Source: Pascua guehoae (taxonomy: Eukaryota > Basidiomycota > Tremellomycetes > Trichosporonales > Trichosporonaceae). Taken from it: DNA of 64,000 nt. The notes under the pieces are model-generated. The model worked only from the letters and a program-made list of their open reading frames with translations, made no database searches and had not been told where the DNA came from. The position numbers and the translations under genes were made by a program. The stretch spans positions 113,678-177,677 of the forward strand of contig BCJX01000005.1 of assembly GCA_001600415.1 (NCBI GenBank), in the 5' to 3' direction. Shown in pieces: positions 46,547-57,323 of the stretch. Position 1 is the first letter of the stretch. Each line of letters begins with the position of its first letter.

Positions 46547-47369
46547 ATGGAAACGCTCGACACAGAGGTGGAGCTTATCTCCGCCTCACTTCTGCCTTCG
46601 GAAACCCTAGACTCGACAAACTCCTGGCCGCGCAGCATCACAATCGACAATGCCGAGAGCAAGCGGTCACTCCACCTCCATATTGGCGAATCCTACCCCA
46701 CGCGAGAAGCGGTGAGCGTCGAGCTCAAGGGAAACGATATTGGAAGGACGGCCGCAGAAGGATGGCAACATACCATCTCGGGATTCCTCGACCAGTGGGA
46801 CTCTGCCGACGAGTAAGCTCCCCGACACGTTCCAAACAGCTCACCGCCACAGGTATCCCCTGTACGAGCTCCTTACGACCCACCTGCTCCCGCTGATCGC
46901 CGCGGACGCCATCCCCCCAGCAGCAGACGAACCTGCCAGTGCAAATGCTCCCCCGCCTCCCTCCATCCCACACCATGTCCTCCTCACGTCACACCACCTT
47001 CTCTCGCCAACCAAGCGAAAGAACTTCTTTGCCCTCGCTTCCCAACTCTCGCTCACTGGCTTTTCCAAGGTCGGTCATCCTGGCATCTACTATGCCATTG
47101 GCGACGAGGAGGACCTTTCGGAATGGCTGCGCGAGGTGAAGAGCTGGAACTGGCTAGCGCTTCGTGTCCGTTTGGGAATAGAGCCGGTACCCGGCGGCAA
47201 CGAGGAGTCGGCAGGGAGAGGCAAGGAGAGCGGTGCAAGGGGTGGCAAGGGAAGGGGAGACTGGGTTGAGGTGGAGAAGATTGGAGAGGCACTCGAGTGG
47301 CTGAGATTTAGAGGGAGAGACAAGTTGTTGGTGGATATTGGTATTGGTGCGTCGTCTTCTACAGACTGA
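46547..47369 (+). CDS. RWD domain protein with DUF1115-type C-terminal part (RWDD2-like)
   Basis: 260 aa in two exons, 46547-46812 and 46853-47369. The start METLDTEVELISASLLPSET is a typical RWD opening, so I prefer this ATG over those at 46502 and 46505. RWD residues continue to YPLYELLTTHLLPLIAAD. The C-terminal part (VLLTSHHLLSPTKRKNFFAL, LSLTGFSKVGHPGIYYAIGD, LREVKSWNWLALRVR) matches the region downstream of RWD in RWDD2A/B of animals, from memory. Function of the family is unknown; RWD domains elsewhere bind partner proteins (Gcn2, E2 enzymes). Confidence 0.82.
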
Positions 47370-47636
47370 GAATGGATGACATGTAGAATGGAATGGAATG
47401 GGTAGCCACCCTTGTGAGAGACCATCTTCCTTGCCCCATTTGTTTGCTTGGTGCAGACACCCTTGCATGCGCTTCACCTTCCTTCCTTCCTTCCTTTGTT
47501 TGTTTCCTTCCTCGTTTGCTGTCCATTTCGCTACTCGTTCCATGTTTCCTTCCTCCACTCTTCTCCTTCTCCCTCTTTCCCATTTACCCATCCTCTTTAT
47601 CACTCCCCAGTCCACACCAACCGACCATCCACTCCA

Positions 47637-49701
47637 ATGGAGCCCGATACACCATCCGAGGCGCGGGGTCGCATCTACCGCCGCGTCATCGTGCCCACCA
47701 TTAAGACGCGGTCGCACATTGAGCTCACTGAAGACGAGTCGACAGAGCTCCTAATGGACCTTCTCCAGCCCGCCGACTTGACCAGCTATCCCACAACATT
47801 CGGCCCCATTGATGACGACCCGCTCTTCGCCCTCAGTGAGATTGCCAAGCCCTACAACTGGCTCGACATCAAGGAAGTGTGGGACGGAACAGCAGGCAAG
47901 AATGCTCTTCGGGCGGCACGCGACGAGATTAAGCGGTACGAGGGGTTAACCATCATGCAGCGGATCGGACCCGAGGATCGTGAGCAATCACTCTTCAACG
48001 CAGCTTACACCACAGCCGAGCCCATTCCCGAATACCTTCGTCCATTTTCGCCTGTACTCACCGCAAAGTCGATGCGTGAGGTTGCCAAGATTGCTGAAGA
48101 TGCCACCATCCCACGCAAAGCTTCACAGCTCTTCCTTCCCAGCTCCAAACACTTTTGCACCGGATACCTCCAGGTTGAGAACGTCGAGACACCGCGGGTG
48201 ACGGTCGACGACGCGCTGTGAGTAGCTTTTAGAGGCATCCGCAGACTGCGCTCCTCACACTACTTCAGACATCTCCGTTGGCACGTTGAGAAGCAGGCGA
48301 CTGCCAAGGATCTCAGGGAGATTATGGCCCCAGCAAACCCCCGAAAGAAACCTCTGAGTGACATCTGGGAGCGCTGGGATGCAATGGAGGTGAGTGTTAG
48401 TCCTTGGTTCAATCACCCGCTAAACACAGGCCGATGACATCCCTACCTTCGAGGAGCCAATCTTCCCCGCCCACGGTCCCCGTGCCACCGAGTGGCGCCT
48501 CTCAACCACTTGGATCGGGTTACAAACTCCCTTTTCTCGCGTGCCTAGTGTTACGCCTCAGGAGTTCCTCGCCGAGGCAACGCTGGAGATTGACGCGGAC
48601 GATGTTGATGATCCGCTGTCAGACGAGCTCTTTGACGAGTTTGGTAGGTGTCATCATCTCCGCGGATGAGCTCACCTGCCCAGACCCCGATGCCTTCGAT
48701 CCGCTGTCAGAGTCGACAAAGCCGATGCGTGCCCACGAGCCCATTGTCCACCGGTACTGGATTAGGCGCGAGGTCGACCCGAACGGTGAGCTCGAAAGGC
48801 CATGTTTTCTGCGACGCAGGAAGACAGCTGACGATTACAGAGGAGGAACTCGTTTCCTGGACACATAACAATCTGTACGACATTGTATCCCTTGTTACGA
48901 CCAGCTTACCTAAAGGCAGTTCGACGACGACGACGAGGAGCTCCCCGTCCCGCAGCATGGTTACTGGCCGACATCCGATCGAACGGTAGCACCCGGCCAG
49001 ACCCCGGTATACCAGCAGTGGCCTGAACAGACCGGCTGGCAGCATGAGTCCGGAATGGATGGCATGTGGGAAGGGAGTGTGACTGGTGTGTATTATTATT
49101 GTTGGGTAACACGGTCGATCAGCTAACCTCAGGCGGGCCAACGTACCACCAAGAGATCGAGTCGCAGCCGGACGAGTACTCAAACTATGCCGCCCACTAC
49201 AACCCCCAGACCGCTGGTCCCTACCGCACCCCAACGTCGCACTCTTCATCGCCTCCAAGCTATGCCATGACGACGCCTCGTGTTGATTCCAACATGGAGG
49301 CGCGGGTGGGACGCGACCTGTGGGCAGCCAAGGAGTACGAGCTCCCCAGAGCGTACCATCCAGTGTCCCACCCAACGTACCAGCCGCAGCGCCAGATGGA
49401 GCCACACGCGTCGCCCGTACTCAACGACAGCCGATGGACGGCGACACCCCAGGCCAAGTGGCGATACCTCAACAATACAAGCCAGGCGCACGACACGCCC
49501 GTCTTCGGCACGCCCGTTACCACCATTTCCGACCCTTTCCCTCGTGGTGCCACCTTGCCTCGTGCTCCACACTACCCCACACATGCCCAGCACCCTGTCG
49601 CCACGTACTCCGAGCGCTCGTACCCACAGTCGTCGTCCACGCCCGGTCCGCAGCGCCCGTTCATGCAGCCCCGTCAAGTCCCCCAACCCGGCCGCCGGTG
49701 A
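47637..49701 (+). CDS. Unrecognised 595-residue protein
   Basis: No family is recognised. The model has seven exons: 47637-48217, 48269-48389, 48430-48643, 48684-48785, 48841-48884, 48920-49076, 49133-49701. All splice sites are GT-AG and the frame is continuous. The first 390 residues look folded and acidic, with many Trp and Pro (KPYNWLDIKEVWDGTAGKNA, LSDIWERWDAMEADDIPTFE, TEWRLSTTWIGLQTPFSR, VHRYWIRREVDPNEEELVSW). From about 400 on it is Pro/Ser/Tyr/Gln-rich and probably disordered, ending RPFMQPRQVPQPGRR. There is no signal peptide or membrane segment. The donor of exon 6 (A|GTGTGA) is the weakest join. A search for conserved fungal homologues would decide if this is a lineage-specific gene. 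Confidence 0.72.
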
Positions 49702-49878
49702 GCCGCCCACCGTCCATCTGCCACAACGTATCTGGCTGCTCTCACGTACACTGCCGTTCCGTAAACTATGTATCAATGCCCTGGTGACTCGGGCCCCTCA
49801 ACCATCGGCACAGTGCAAGAAACAGTGCTGCATCTATGACTAGAGTTCTGGCAAATGTTCTCCACGCGCAGACTATGG

Positions 49879-52800
49879 CTATCCCCGCATTGTGCTCTCG
49901 ACATACTTGTAGTGGTTGTACGAGTGCCTCTCCTTTCTCCTGCGCAACCAGCGCTTGAAGGTGGCAATAGCGCGTGCAATGGGGCGCTCTGCCCAGCGCT
50001 CAAACCCAAAGCAGGCGGAAACATTGAAGATTGCAATGACGAGGAGCTCGGCCTTGAATTTGGTGGGGAGGGCGATAATGTCGAGAATGAGCGCGACGGC
50101 CTTGCTGGGGGCGAGGAGCACATAGGTCGAAAAGGCCGTGAGGCCCGTGAGACAAATGACGAGGCTGGGGTTTGACTGGATGGGTTTGCGGTAGGGCGGG
50201 CCGACTGAGAAGACGCCCGCGACGAGAATGTACTGGTAGCACGAGATGAGAAAGAGCGACGTGTTTTCATAGTTGAACGTCTCGAGCTCGTCCTTGTTTT
50301 CAATCGGCGCCTCGTACCACGGCTGTGCGCGGACCCACAAAAACACGAGCGCCTGGATGGTCGCATTGATAATCGTCTGCCCGATAATGCTCGTCAGGAC
50401 CTTTTTCGACACGAGCGACGCCGTCGGCCGCTTGGGCACGATTTTCGGGTACGGCAGCGTGCGGCCCATGGCCACGGCGATCGGGATGATGATGAACAGG
50501 TCAATGTAGAGGAACTGGAAATCGCCCAGCGACGACGCAAACGAGTACAGCAGCGTGACGGTCGTAAACTGGATGAGCGAGTAGAGCGCCCTGGAAAACG
50601 AGTAAGCAAATAACTCAGTCTCGGATGCGCAACGTACATGTACTTGAAGCAGCTAAAGCTGGTGACGAGCGCACACCGTCCCTCGCGGATGATTTCGACC
50701 ACACAAGAAATGTCGGGCGTGCGCGACGTAAACGGCGCCGCGACACTGGCCTCTGCCTCGGAGAGGGACACACCGACATCGGCGGCCTTGAGGGCGCCGC
50801 AGTCGTTGGCGCCGTCGCCGCAAAACGTGACCGTGTAACCGAGGCTCTGGAGGCGCTCGACGAGCTCTGCTTTTTCGTCGGGGCTCATACGCGCGAAAAT
50901 GACACCTTTTACCAACATGCGCTGCACGGTCTCGAGGGGCGCATACTCTAGCATCCACTTGAAGACGTCGCCCGTCAGCGCAAGCTGGTAGTCTGGCGCC
51001 TCGCCGTCGTCGAGTGCCATCTCGTCGGCGGTCGCGATTGGCTTGAGACTGTACTCGTCGAGCCTGTAGTCGTCGTCGTCGACCGATATCCAGTCGAGGC
51101 GCGCGTCCTCTGTGTAGCCCGTGCCGTGGATAAACGTCGGGATGAACACGGGGGCCGATTGGGAGATGAGACCACACTCGCGCGCGACACTGATTGCCGT
51201 CCGTACATTGTCGCCAGTGACCATGCGGCATGCAATGTGCGCCGCGCGCAGGGTGTGAATATTGGGCGCTGTGCCGGGCTTGAGCTTGTTCTCAAAGACG
51301 ATAAAGCCCAGGAACTGCAGGTCGTTTTCGGCCACCTCGCGCCGCATCCGCTGTGCCTTGAGCCACGTCAGGCCCTGGACACTCTTGCCCGCAATGGCAA
51401 TCACGCGGAACCCGTTGCGCGTATAGTACGACAGCATGTCCTCGTAGTCGGACGGGAACGAGGCCGGGTCGCAAATGTCGGGCATGACCTCGGGCGCGCC
51501 CTTGCAGTAGATTTCCATCGACGTCGACTTGAGGCGCTTGACAATGACAGTCATGCGGCGGAGAGCCGACACAAAGTCATACGAACGAATGACACCGAGC
51601 TCGAGCCCACGGCCGCCGCTGTGCGCGTCCTCGAGGCGCCACTGCTCGGACCCGGGGGGCCGGACAACGACCTGGACCAGAGTCTGAGTCCGTTCGGCTC
51701 CGCCGCCACCCTTGACAGGGCGCGACTGGCCCTCGTCCAGTGTCCAGCCAGTGTACTCGAACATCTTGACGTCGAGCGGGTCGCCGAGCACCTCGCCGTC
51801 AATGAGCTTGAGGGCATGACACGTCGCGAGGGCGTAGAGAAGAGGCGTGCGTCCATTCGGGCCGCCCTGCGTGGGCACGTCGACAATGTCCGAGTGGAGC
51901 TCGGAGAAGCGGCCCTCGAGGCGATCAATGGTACGGACACCGAGCACATCGAGGCCGTCCTCGGTGAGCGTGCCCGTCTTGTCAAAGCAGACGACATTGA
52001 CCTTGCCACCAATGTTGACACGGTTGGGTGAGATGCAGAAGATGCCAGACTTGCGGAGCCGCTCAATCGCAAACGTCGTGCCGATCGTGAGTGTTGCCGG
52101 GAGAGCAGGCGGCACGACAATGGTAATGAGGTCGAGGGCACGGATGATAATGGTGTGCCATGCAATGCCGATTCGGACAAACTGGACTGCCGAGACGGCA
52201 AAGCCGAGGCCAGCAATCATGGCCAGCACGCCGATAAAGTTCATCGAGTCGCGGTAAAACTTGAACCCGAGGGGCTTGGGGAAGAGCATTGAGCGCACGA
52301 GCGCACCCTTTGTCGTGTTGAACCCAGTGCGCGCGACCATGGCAAGTGCGATGGGCTCGTCGCTGGGCGGAGCCCACTGCGGTTTGGCGCCGGCGCGCAC
52401 GCGGATAATCTTGGTGCCCGAGAAGAGATAGTGCTTTGCAAGGTCGGGGTCTACCTCGGACGAGCCAGCCTTGACCTCACGCGACATGGCGCGGAGCGCC
52501 TCGTCCTTGACGGGAACCTTGGAGACGGGGACCGACTCGCCAGTAAGCATGGCCTCGTTGACAATGGCGTCTCCCGACAGCAAGAGGGCGTCGCAGGGAA
52601 ATACCGAGAGACCGGGGTCGGACACGTCAAAGACGTCGCCTGGGACCATGTCGGAACAGTCGACCGTCTTCCACTCGCCGTCAATGTAAATGTTGACGGG
52701 GCAGTGGAAGCGGCTCATCTCGCGCATGCGTTCAATGGTGCGTTTCGTCTCGATCAGCGTCGACAGGATACTCGTCGCGCTAATGATGAAAATCGCAAAC

Positions 52801-54790
52801 GCATAGTAGTAGTAGTCGTCAAAGCACCACAGCATGATGGACGCAATCTGGAACACGTAGAACGGGTGCAGGACCTCGTCCATCAAGAGGGTCACGAGCG
52901 ACTTGCCCGCAATGTCAATGGTATTGTCTCCCATGAGCACCTTGCGCTGCTCGCGCGTGTTGCTGTCGAGACCTTGGGCGACGGCGCGGGCCGACGACCA
53001 ACGCGTGTCGCGCCAGTCGCGAATCATGGCCCACTTGCCCGTCGACGGGTCGAGGGCAAAGCGCGTGTACCGGTATTCCATAATCTTGAGGTTGCCCGAC
53101 GTCTCCTCCCATGTCGTGAGCCCACGCTCGACGTCGGCCGCTATGCCGCGGGCAGGACCATTGGAGAGACCGTTGCTGTGGGGTTCCGGGGTACGCGTTC
53201 GCAGCGAGCCAGTAGCCGAGCCCACTGCCGAGCCCACGGCGGACCGCAGGACATGGCCTGGGAACACGGTCGACAGGGGATACGGGTACGGGATAATCTG
53301 GAGTGGGATAATGTGAATGTCGCCAAACGGCGTCTCGACCACGAGCCAGCTGCCTTCCTTTGCTTCGTCAAAGGCCGTCTCGCGCCCGCAAAACCGGACC
53401 CACATGGTCGGCGTCCAGCGACCCACGAGGCCGAGACCGCCCAGCGTCATGATGCAGCCAATCCACCACAGCATGTTGCGCAACGGGTCGGTGTGGTAGC
53501 ATGTGAACCGAATCGAGAGGTCCTCGTCGGGTAAGAGAATCGTCTGGCGCGAGGGCAGCGAGACCGACTCAAACTCCTTGGGCTCTTGGTCGGGGTACAT
53601 TGTCGACTCGCCAAAGACGCCATCGCCCGGGATGGGGATGAGGGGAAGGTGCGGCGAGTGCGGTGGTGACTGGGGCGGGAGAGACGTGTCGTCGGCCATG
53701 GAAGACGTGTATCCCTCGCCGAGCTCGGAGCCTCCGTCCTCACCGTCGCCGTATCCCCAGCTGGTCCCCGACGAGACGGGCGAGGGTGTCCGAAGAGGGG
53801 TCCGCGAGTGGTCAGAGCCCACAGAACGCTCCGACGCCGAGCTCCGGCGCCTGCGACCCCGGTAGCCCTCTTCGTCGTCGCGCTGTGGCATGCCGATAAA
53901 GCTCGCCAGGCGCCCAAGCACCGACCCAGGCTTGGTCGGCGACACGCCTGGGCTCTCGTCCTCGCGCCGCCCATAGTCGCCCTCGTACCGCTCATAGTCT
54001 GCCTCTCCGCGTTCGGCCCGCTCGACGCTGGGGCGGCCGAAATAGTCTACGCTCGAGTCGCGCTGGCGCCGCCGTGGAAGCTGCGACGAACGACGGTACC
54101 GCGCGCTGTGGAAGCCCGACGCCTCGCCGCCGCCCTCGTCTTCGGAATCGGCCATAAACACCCCCGAGGCAGTGGGCGACTGCGGCCCGTGGAGGTCGGC
54201 ACTGGAACGCGGCCGCCAGAACCCAGACGTGGATCGGAACGACGCAATCGAGCTCCGCCGCGAGCCCGGGCCGTACCACTTTGTGCGCGTCGACGACGAC
54301 GGGATGATGCCTCGAGGCGCGTCAGTCGAGGCCAAGCCAGACTCTACGGGTGCAGGTGGCGTCATGTCACATGGTAACACGCTGGTGTCTCCTCCAGCGC
54401 CTTGACTGCTGTTTGGACAGAGAGACACTACGTGGGACTAAGACGGCAGGCGACAACATGTCCACCAGTGTCCACACATGCCAACTCACTCCCCCCGGCT
54501 CCGACCTGCCCCATCTCATCTCACGCGCCACCCGGACCCGACCCGAAACGCGACTCACCCCCATCAGTCTGCATCAGACTCCCCGAGATCGAGTCGCCCT
54601 CGCCTGGCGGATTCTCCTTGTCGCGCTGCTCGATTGCAATCGCAATAGCCTGGTCGGTCGCGCCGTCCGTCCAGTCCTCTGCTGCCCGTTTGTCCTTTGG
54701 CGGTGCGCGCGCCGGCGCCGGCAGCGGTAACGGTAACGGGGTGGGCGCCGCGCCGCCCCGCAACGACGGACCGGGACCCGGATCAGCCAT
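49879..54790 (-). CDS. YPK9: P5B-type ATPase (Ypk9/ATP13A2 family)
   Basis: Endolysosomal or vacuolar P5B ATPase; human ATP13A2 exports polyamines from lysosomes. The model is 1577 aa from exons 54790-54559, 54427-50638 and 50590-49879. A disordered Ser/Arg/Pro-rich N-terminus of about 350 residues precedes the P5 core. Core motifs are LTGESVPVSKVP, PPALPATLTIG (PPALP is the P5B signature, PPELP is P5A), FDKTGTLTEDGLD with phosphorylated Asp893, KGAPEVM and GDGANDCGALKAADVGVSLS. Exon 3 holds the last membrane helices. The first exon (MADPGPGPSLRGG to SLMQTDG) is inferred: its GTGAGT donor joins in frame to the acceptor CACGTAG. Without it the first ATG is at 54365 (MTPPAPVESG), still a complete enzyme. 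Confidence 0.92.
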
Positions 54791-55157
54791 GGTGGTTGCG
54801 TGCAGGGGCTCGAGGGGGATCGGGGGCTGCTCGAACGATGGCAGGTTGGGTAAAAGCAAGCCGATGGACGCCGGCGATGGAGGGTCGGCGTTCCGTCAGT
54901 GGCTGCTCGAACTAGAAAGTCGGGTTTGGTCCACTGCGCAGCCGGCAGTCGGCAGGGCAGGCGACAGGCAGGGCAGGCCGCAGGGACGGTCAGGCCCGCC
55001 CCCGAGTCGCAGGTGACCACCAGGGGCAAATCATGACGTTAACAATGCAGGGCGCATACAAAAAACCCACGCCATTTCTTGCCTCTGGAGGACGCGGACG
55101 TCTGTGGAGCGCTCTTGCGCCCTCGTCAGCACCTTCGTCAACTGATATGTATAACAA
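54791..55157. other. Upstream of the P5B ATPase, to the tRNA
   Basis: A 367 nt promoter and leader region with GGCAGG(C/G) repeats near 54945-54980. I see no gene. Confidence 0.55.
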
Positions 55158-55241
55158 TCCCCGTTCGTATATCGGTTTAGTATGCTCGCTTGTCACTTCA
55201 TGTGGTCGCGGGAGAGCGGAGTTCGACTCTCCGACGGGGAG
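55158..55241 (+). tRNA. tRNA-Asp(GUC) with an 11 nt intron
   Basis: Full cloverleaf. Acceptor stem TCCCCGT/ACGGGGA (55158-55164 with 55234-55240), discriminator G55241. D stem GTAT/GTAT (55167-55170, 55180-55183). Anticodon stem CTCGC/GCGGG (55185-55189, 55208-55212) with loop TTGTCA-C and anticodon GTC at 55192-55194. T arm CGGAG-TTCGACT-CTCCG (55217-55233). An 11 nt insertion at 55196-55206 lies between positions 37 and 38, the canonical site of nuclear tRNA introns. The mature length is 73 nt. The sequence resembles eukaryotic tRNA-Asp. Confidence 0.9.
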
Positions 55242-55246
55242 ATTAC

Positions 55247-55252
55247 TTTTTT
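55247..55252 (+). terminator. RNA polymerase III terminator of tRNA-Asp
   Basis: A run of six T starts five bases after the tRNA 3' end. Confidence 0.8.
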
Positions 55253-57323
55253 GATCTTGTCGCACGTGTGGGTCATCTTCGTTTTTTGCCGCCGAGTGGC
55301 CGATCTCTTCCAACGCTCAACAACTAACCTCTACTGGTCTGGCAGGTCGTGGAGCCATGTTACGTGTAAAAATATTAAGTGGGCATGAGCTGTCGTCTGT
55401 ACAAATGCTGCTTACGGCCACGTTTCAATACAAAACGCTTCGCCTGCCATGGCTCATCCCCCAGCTCCCCTTCGACCCCTTCGACACCACCTCCCCTTCG
55501 ACCCCTTCGACACCACCTCCCCTTCGACCCCTTCGACACCACCTCCCCTTCGACCCCTTCGACACCACCTCCCCTTCGACCCCTTCGACACCACCTCCTT
55601 TTGCTGCCCGGCGCCCATGTCCCGATCTAATAGCCTCGCTGGCATGAATTCAACTCGATCTCACCTCGTTGTAAACGGTCTCAACGTCGACACCCTATCG
55701 TCTCTTACCCCTGCTTTAATACCTCTAGCGGGACAGGCTGGTTACCGCACTCACTGGCCCATCCTTAAAACACCACAATATCTTCAAGTACGGGAATTGA
55801 CGCTGAGTGGGGTTGATTCCCTCAATGTCTACCTCGTGGAAGGGCGTGCAGCTCAGTCAGCAGGCTGCGACATTTGCAATATGTGCCACACATCCCAGAC
55901 AATGCCTCCGAGTGCCCCGCCAACCTGTTGGCTGTGTATGTGTGTGTGTGACGCTTCATACAGCCGTTCTTGAATATTGCATCTAAAATAGCGGTGATTA
56001 GTAATCCGTGCCTTTACAACCCGAGGAAAAGGGGTAGAGATGGACGAAGCTGCCTGGTGTCGTTCGCATGGCGGACGACAAAGACAGTAATTATCCCGTC
56101 CTCTATCTCTGACATACGACAGCCGTCTATCCTCCTCGGGGCCTGACATGGTGTGCTTGTCCATCCTTCTGATCCAGGACAGAGGTGGTATAATTTTCCC
56201 TGCCAGATAAATTACTTTCACAAGGTCCACCACGTGTCATAGCTTTAGATCACGGCCAGCCACGAGGCTGGACCGGCTTCAAACTGCTGCTCGAGAGAGA
56301 ATAACGCAGGCAACGGCATGCCATGTTATGTAACAGCGAGCTGGACTTTCATGGTACCTCTTGGGCAACCCCCTGCAAATCCTGGGTCATTCATAGACGG
56401 GGAGACGAAGGGAGTCTGCATTCGGCACCATTGGACTCACACATGATTTGTATGAAGTATTTATTTGGTTGTTTTGTGCCGTATTCCCCCCAGACCTGGA
56501 AGACTTGGATTGCAGCTCCCGCCAAGTCAAGGCAGACGAGGACAGCACAATGGCATCTGCCTCACCTTGTGCAAAGCTGAGCGCCCCTTGTGCCAAATAT
56601 GGGCTCATGCACTTGCCCCGATGCCCAGGTCTCCATCCGTGCCAGAGGATATTCACGCCAAAGCACTCGCCTGGGTCTGCGTCGTGTTCATATGGTTCCA
56701 GTACCGTGATGCCCAAGGGGCTGTATCAGACACCCCTAGTACTGGGAGGGGGTTGGCAGGTATTGACCCCGCAACATCAAATCAGTCGAGATAGCCTTGA
56801 ACTCGAACTTGGGTTTGGGTGATCAATTCCTAGCCTGGTCTCAAACTCGGGCCCGGGGAGGCCTCCTGCTACGCAAGTCGCTGGCAACAAGTCGTATCCG
56901 GAACAAGAGACCACACTTGCCGCTCATTGCTGCACTCGACCACACGGCGCCCTCCCTTCCGACCTCTCGAAGGAGGGGTCTTGTCCTGGCTGGTGCTTGT
57001 AGACGCAGACTATTTCCCACTTGAGATGTCCATCAAAAAAGTCCACGCCCTCACGACGAAGAAAGAGATCATTATTAAACTAGTACCATATCGTAATCTA
57101 CCTGACCCAAATGACCACATGTCTGTAATAGGCAGCGAACGCGGATTCGGCGGGTGATGTCACAGGCGCAGAACGGGTCGCGGTGTAAGATACCAGACAC
57201 AACGTATCAGACTGGTTCGTGGCAGAACTAGCCTGATTCGTGGCAGGAACGGTCTGGTACTATTACAACGTCCGTCCCCGACCCCTACGACCAAGATATA
57301 CAGCGCCCTGACCGCCAGCGCCC
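55253..57323. other. 2 kb gene-poor, less GC-rich region between tRNA-Asp and ADP1
   Basis: No gene is supportable on either strand. Apart from a 26 nt tandem repeat, the sequence is visibly less GC-rich than the coding parts of the window, especially 55960-56560. Frames of up to 174 codons over the repeat and about 110-124 codons near 56390-56820 have no family signal. I looked for long terminal repeats near the tRNA and did not find a convincing pair by eye. Confidence 0.5.
55467..55596. repeat. 26 nt tandem repeat, 5 exact copies
   Basis: The unit CCCCTTCGACCCCTTCGACA plus CCACCT is repeated five times without change, itself built from two CCCCTTCGA halves. Confidence 0.93.

Noticed and set aside
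55449..55973. 174-codon plus-strand frame with repeated PFDTTSPSTP
   Set aside because: All three frames of the 26 nt tandem repeat stay open, so frame length means nothing here.
56387..56822. Overlapping frames of 109 and 124 codons
   Set aside because: Opposite strands, no family features, in a gene-poor stretch. Kept only as part of the intergenic note.
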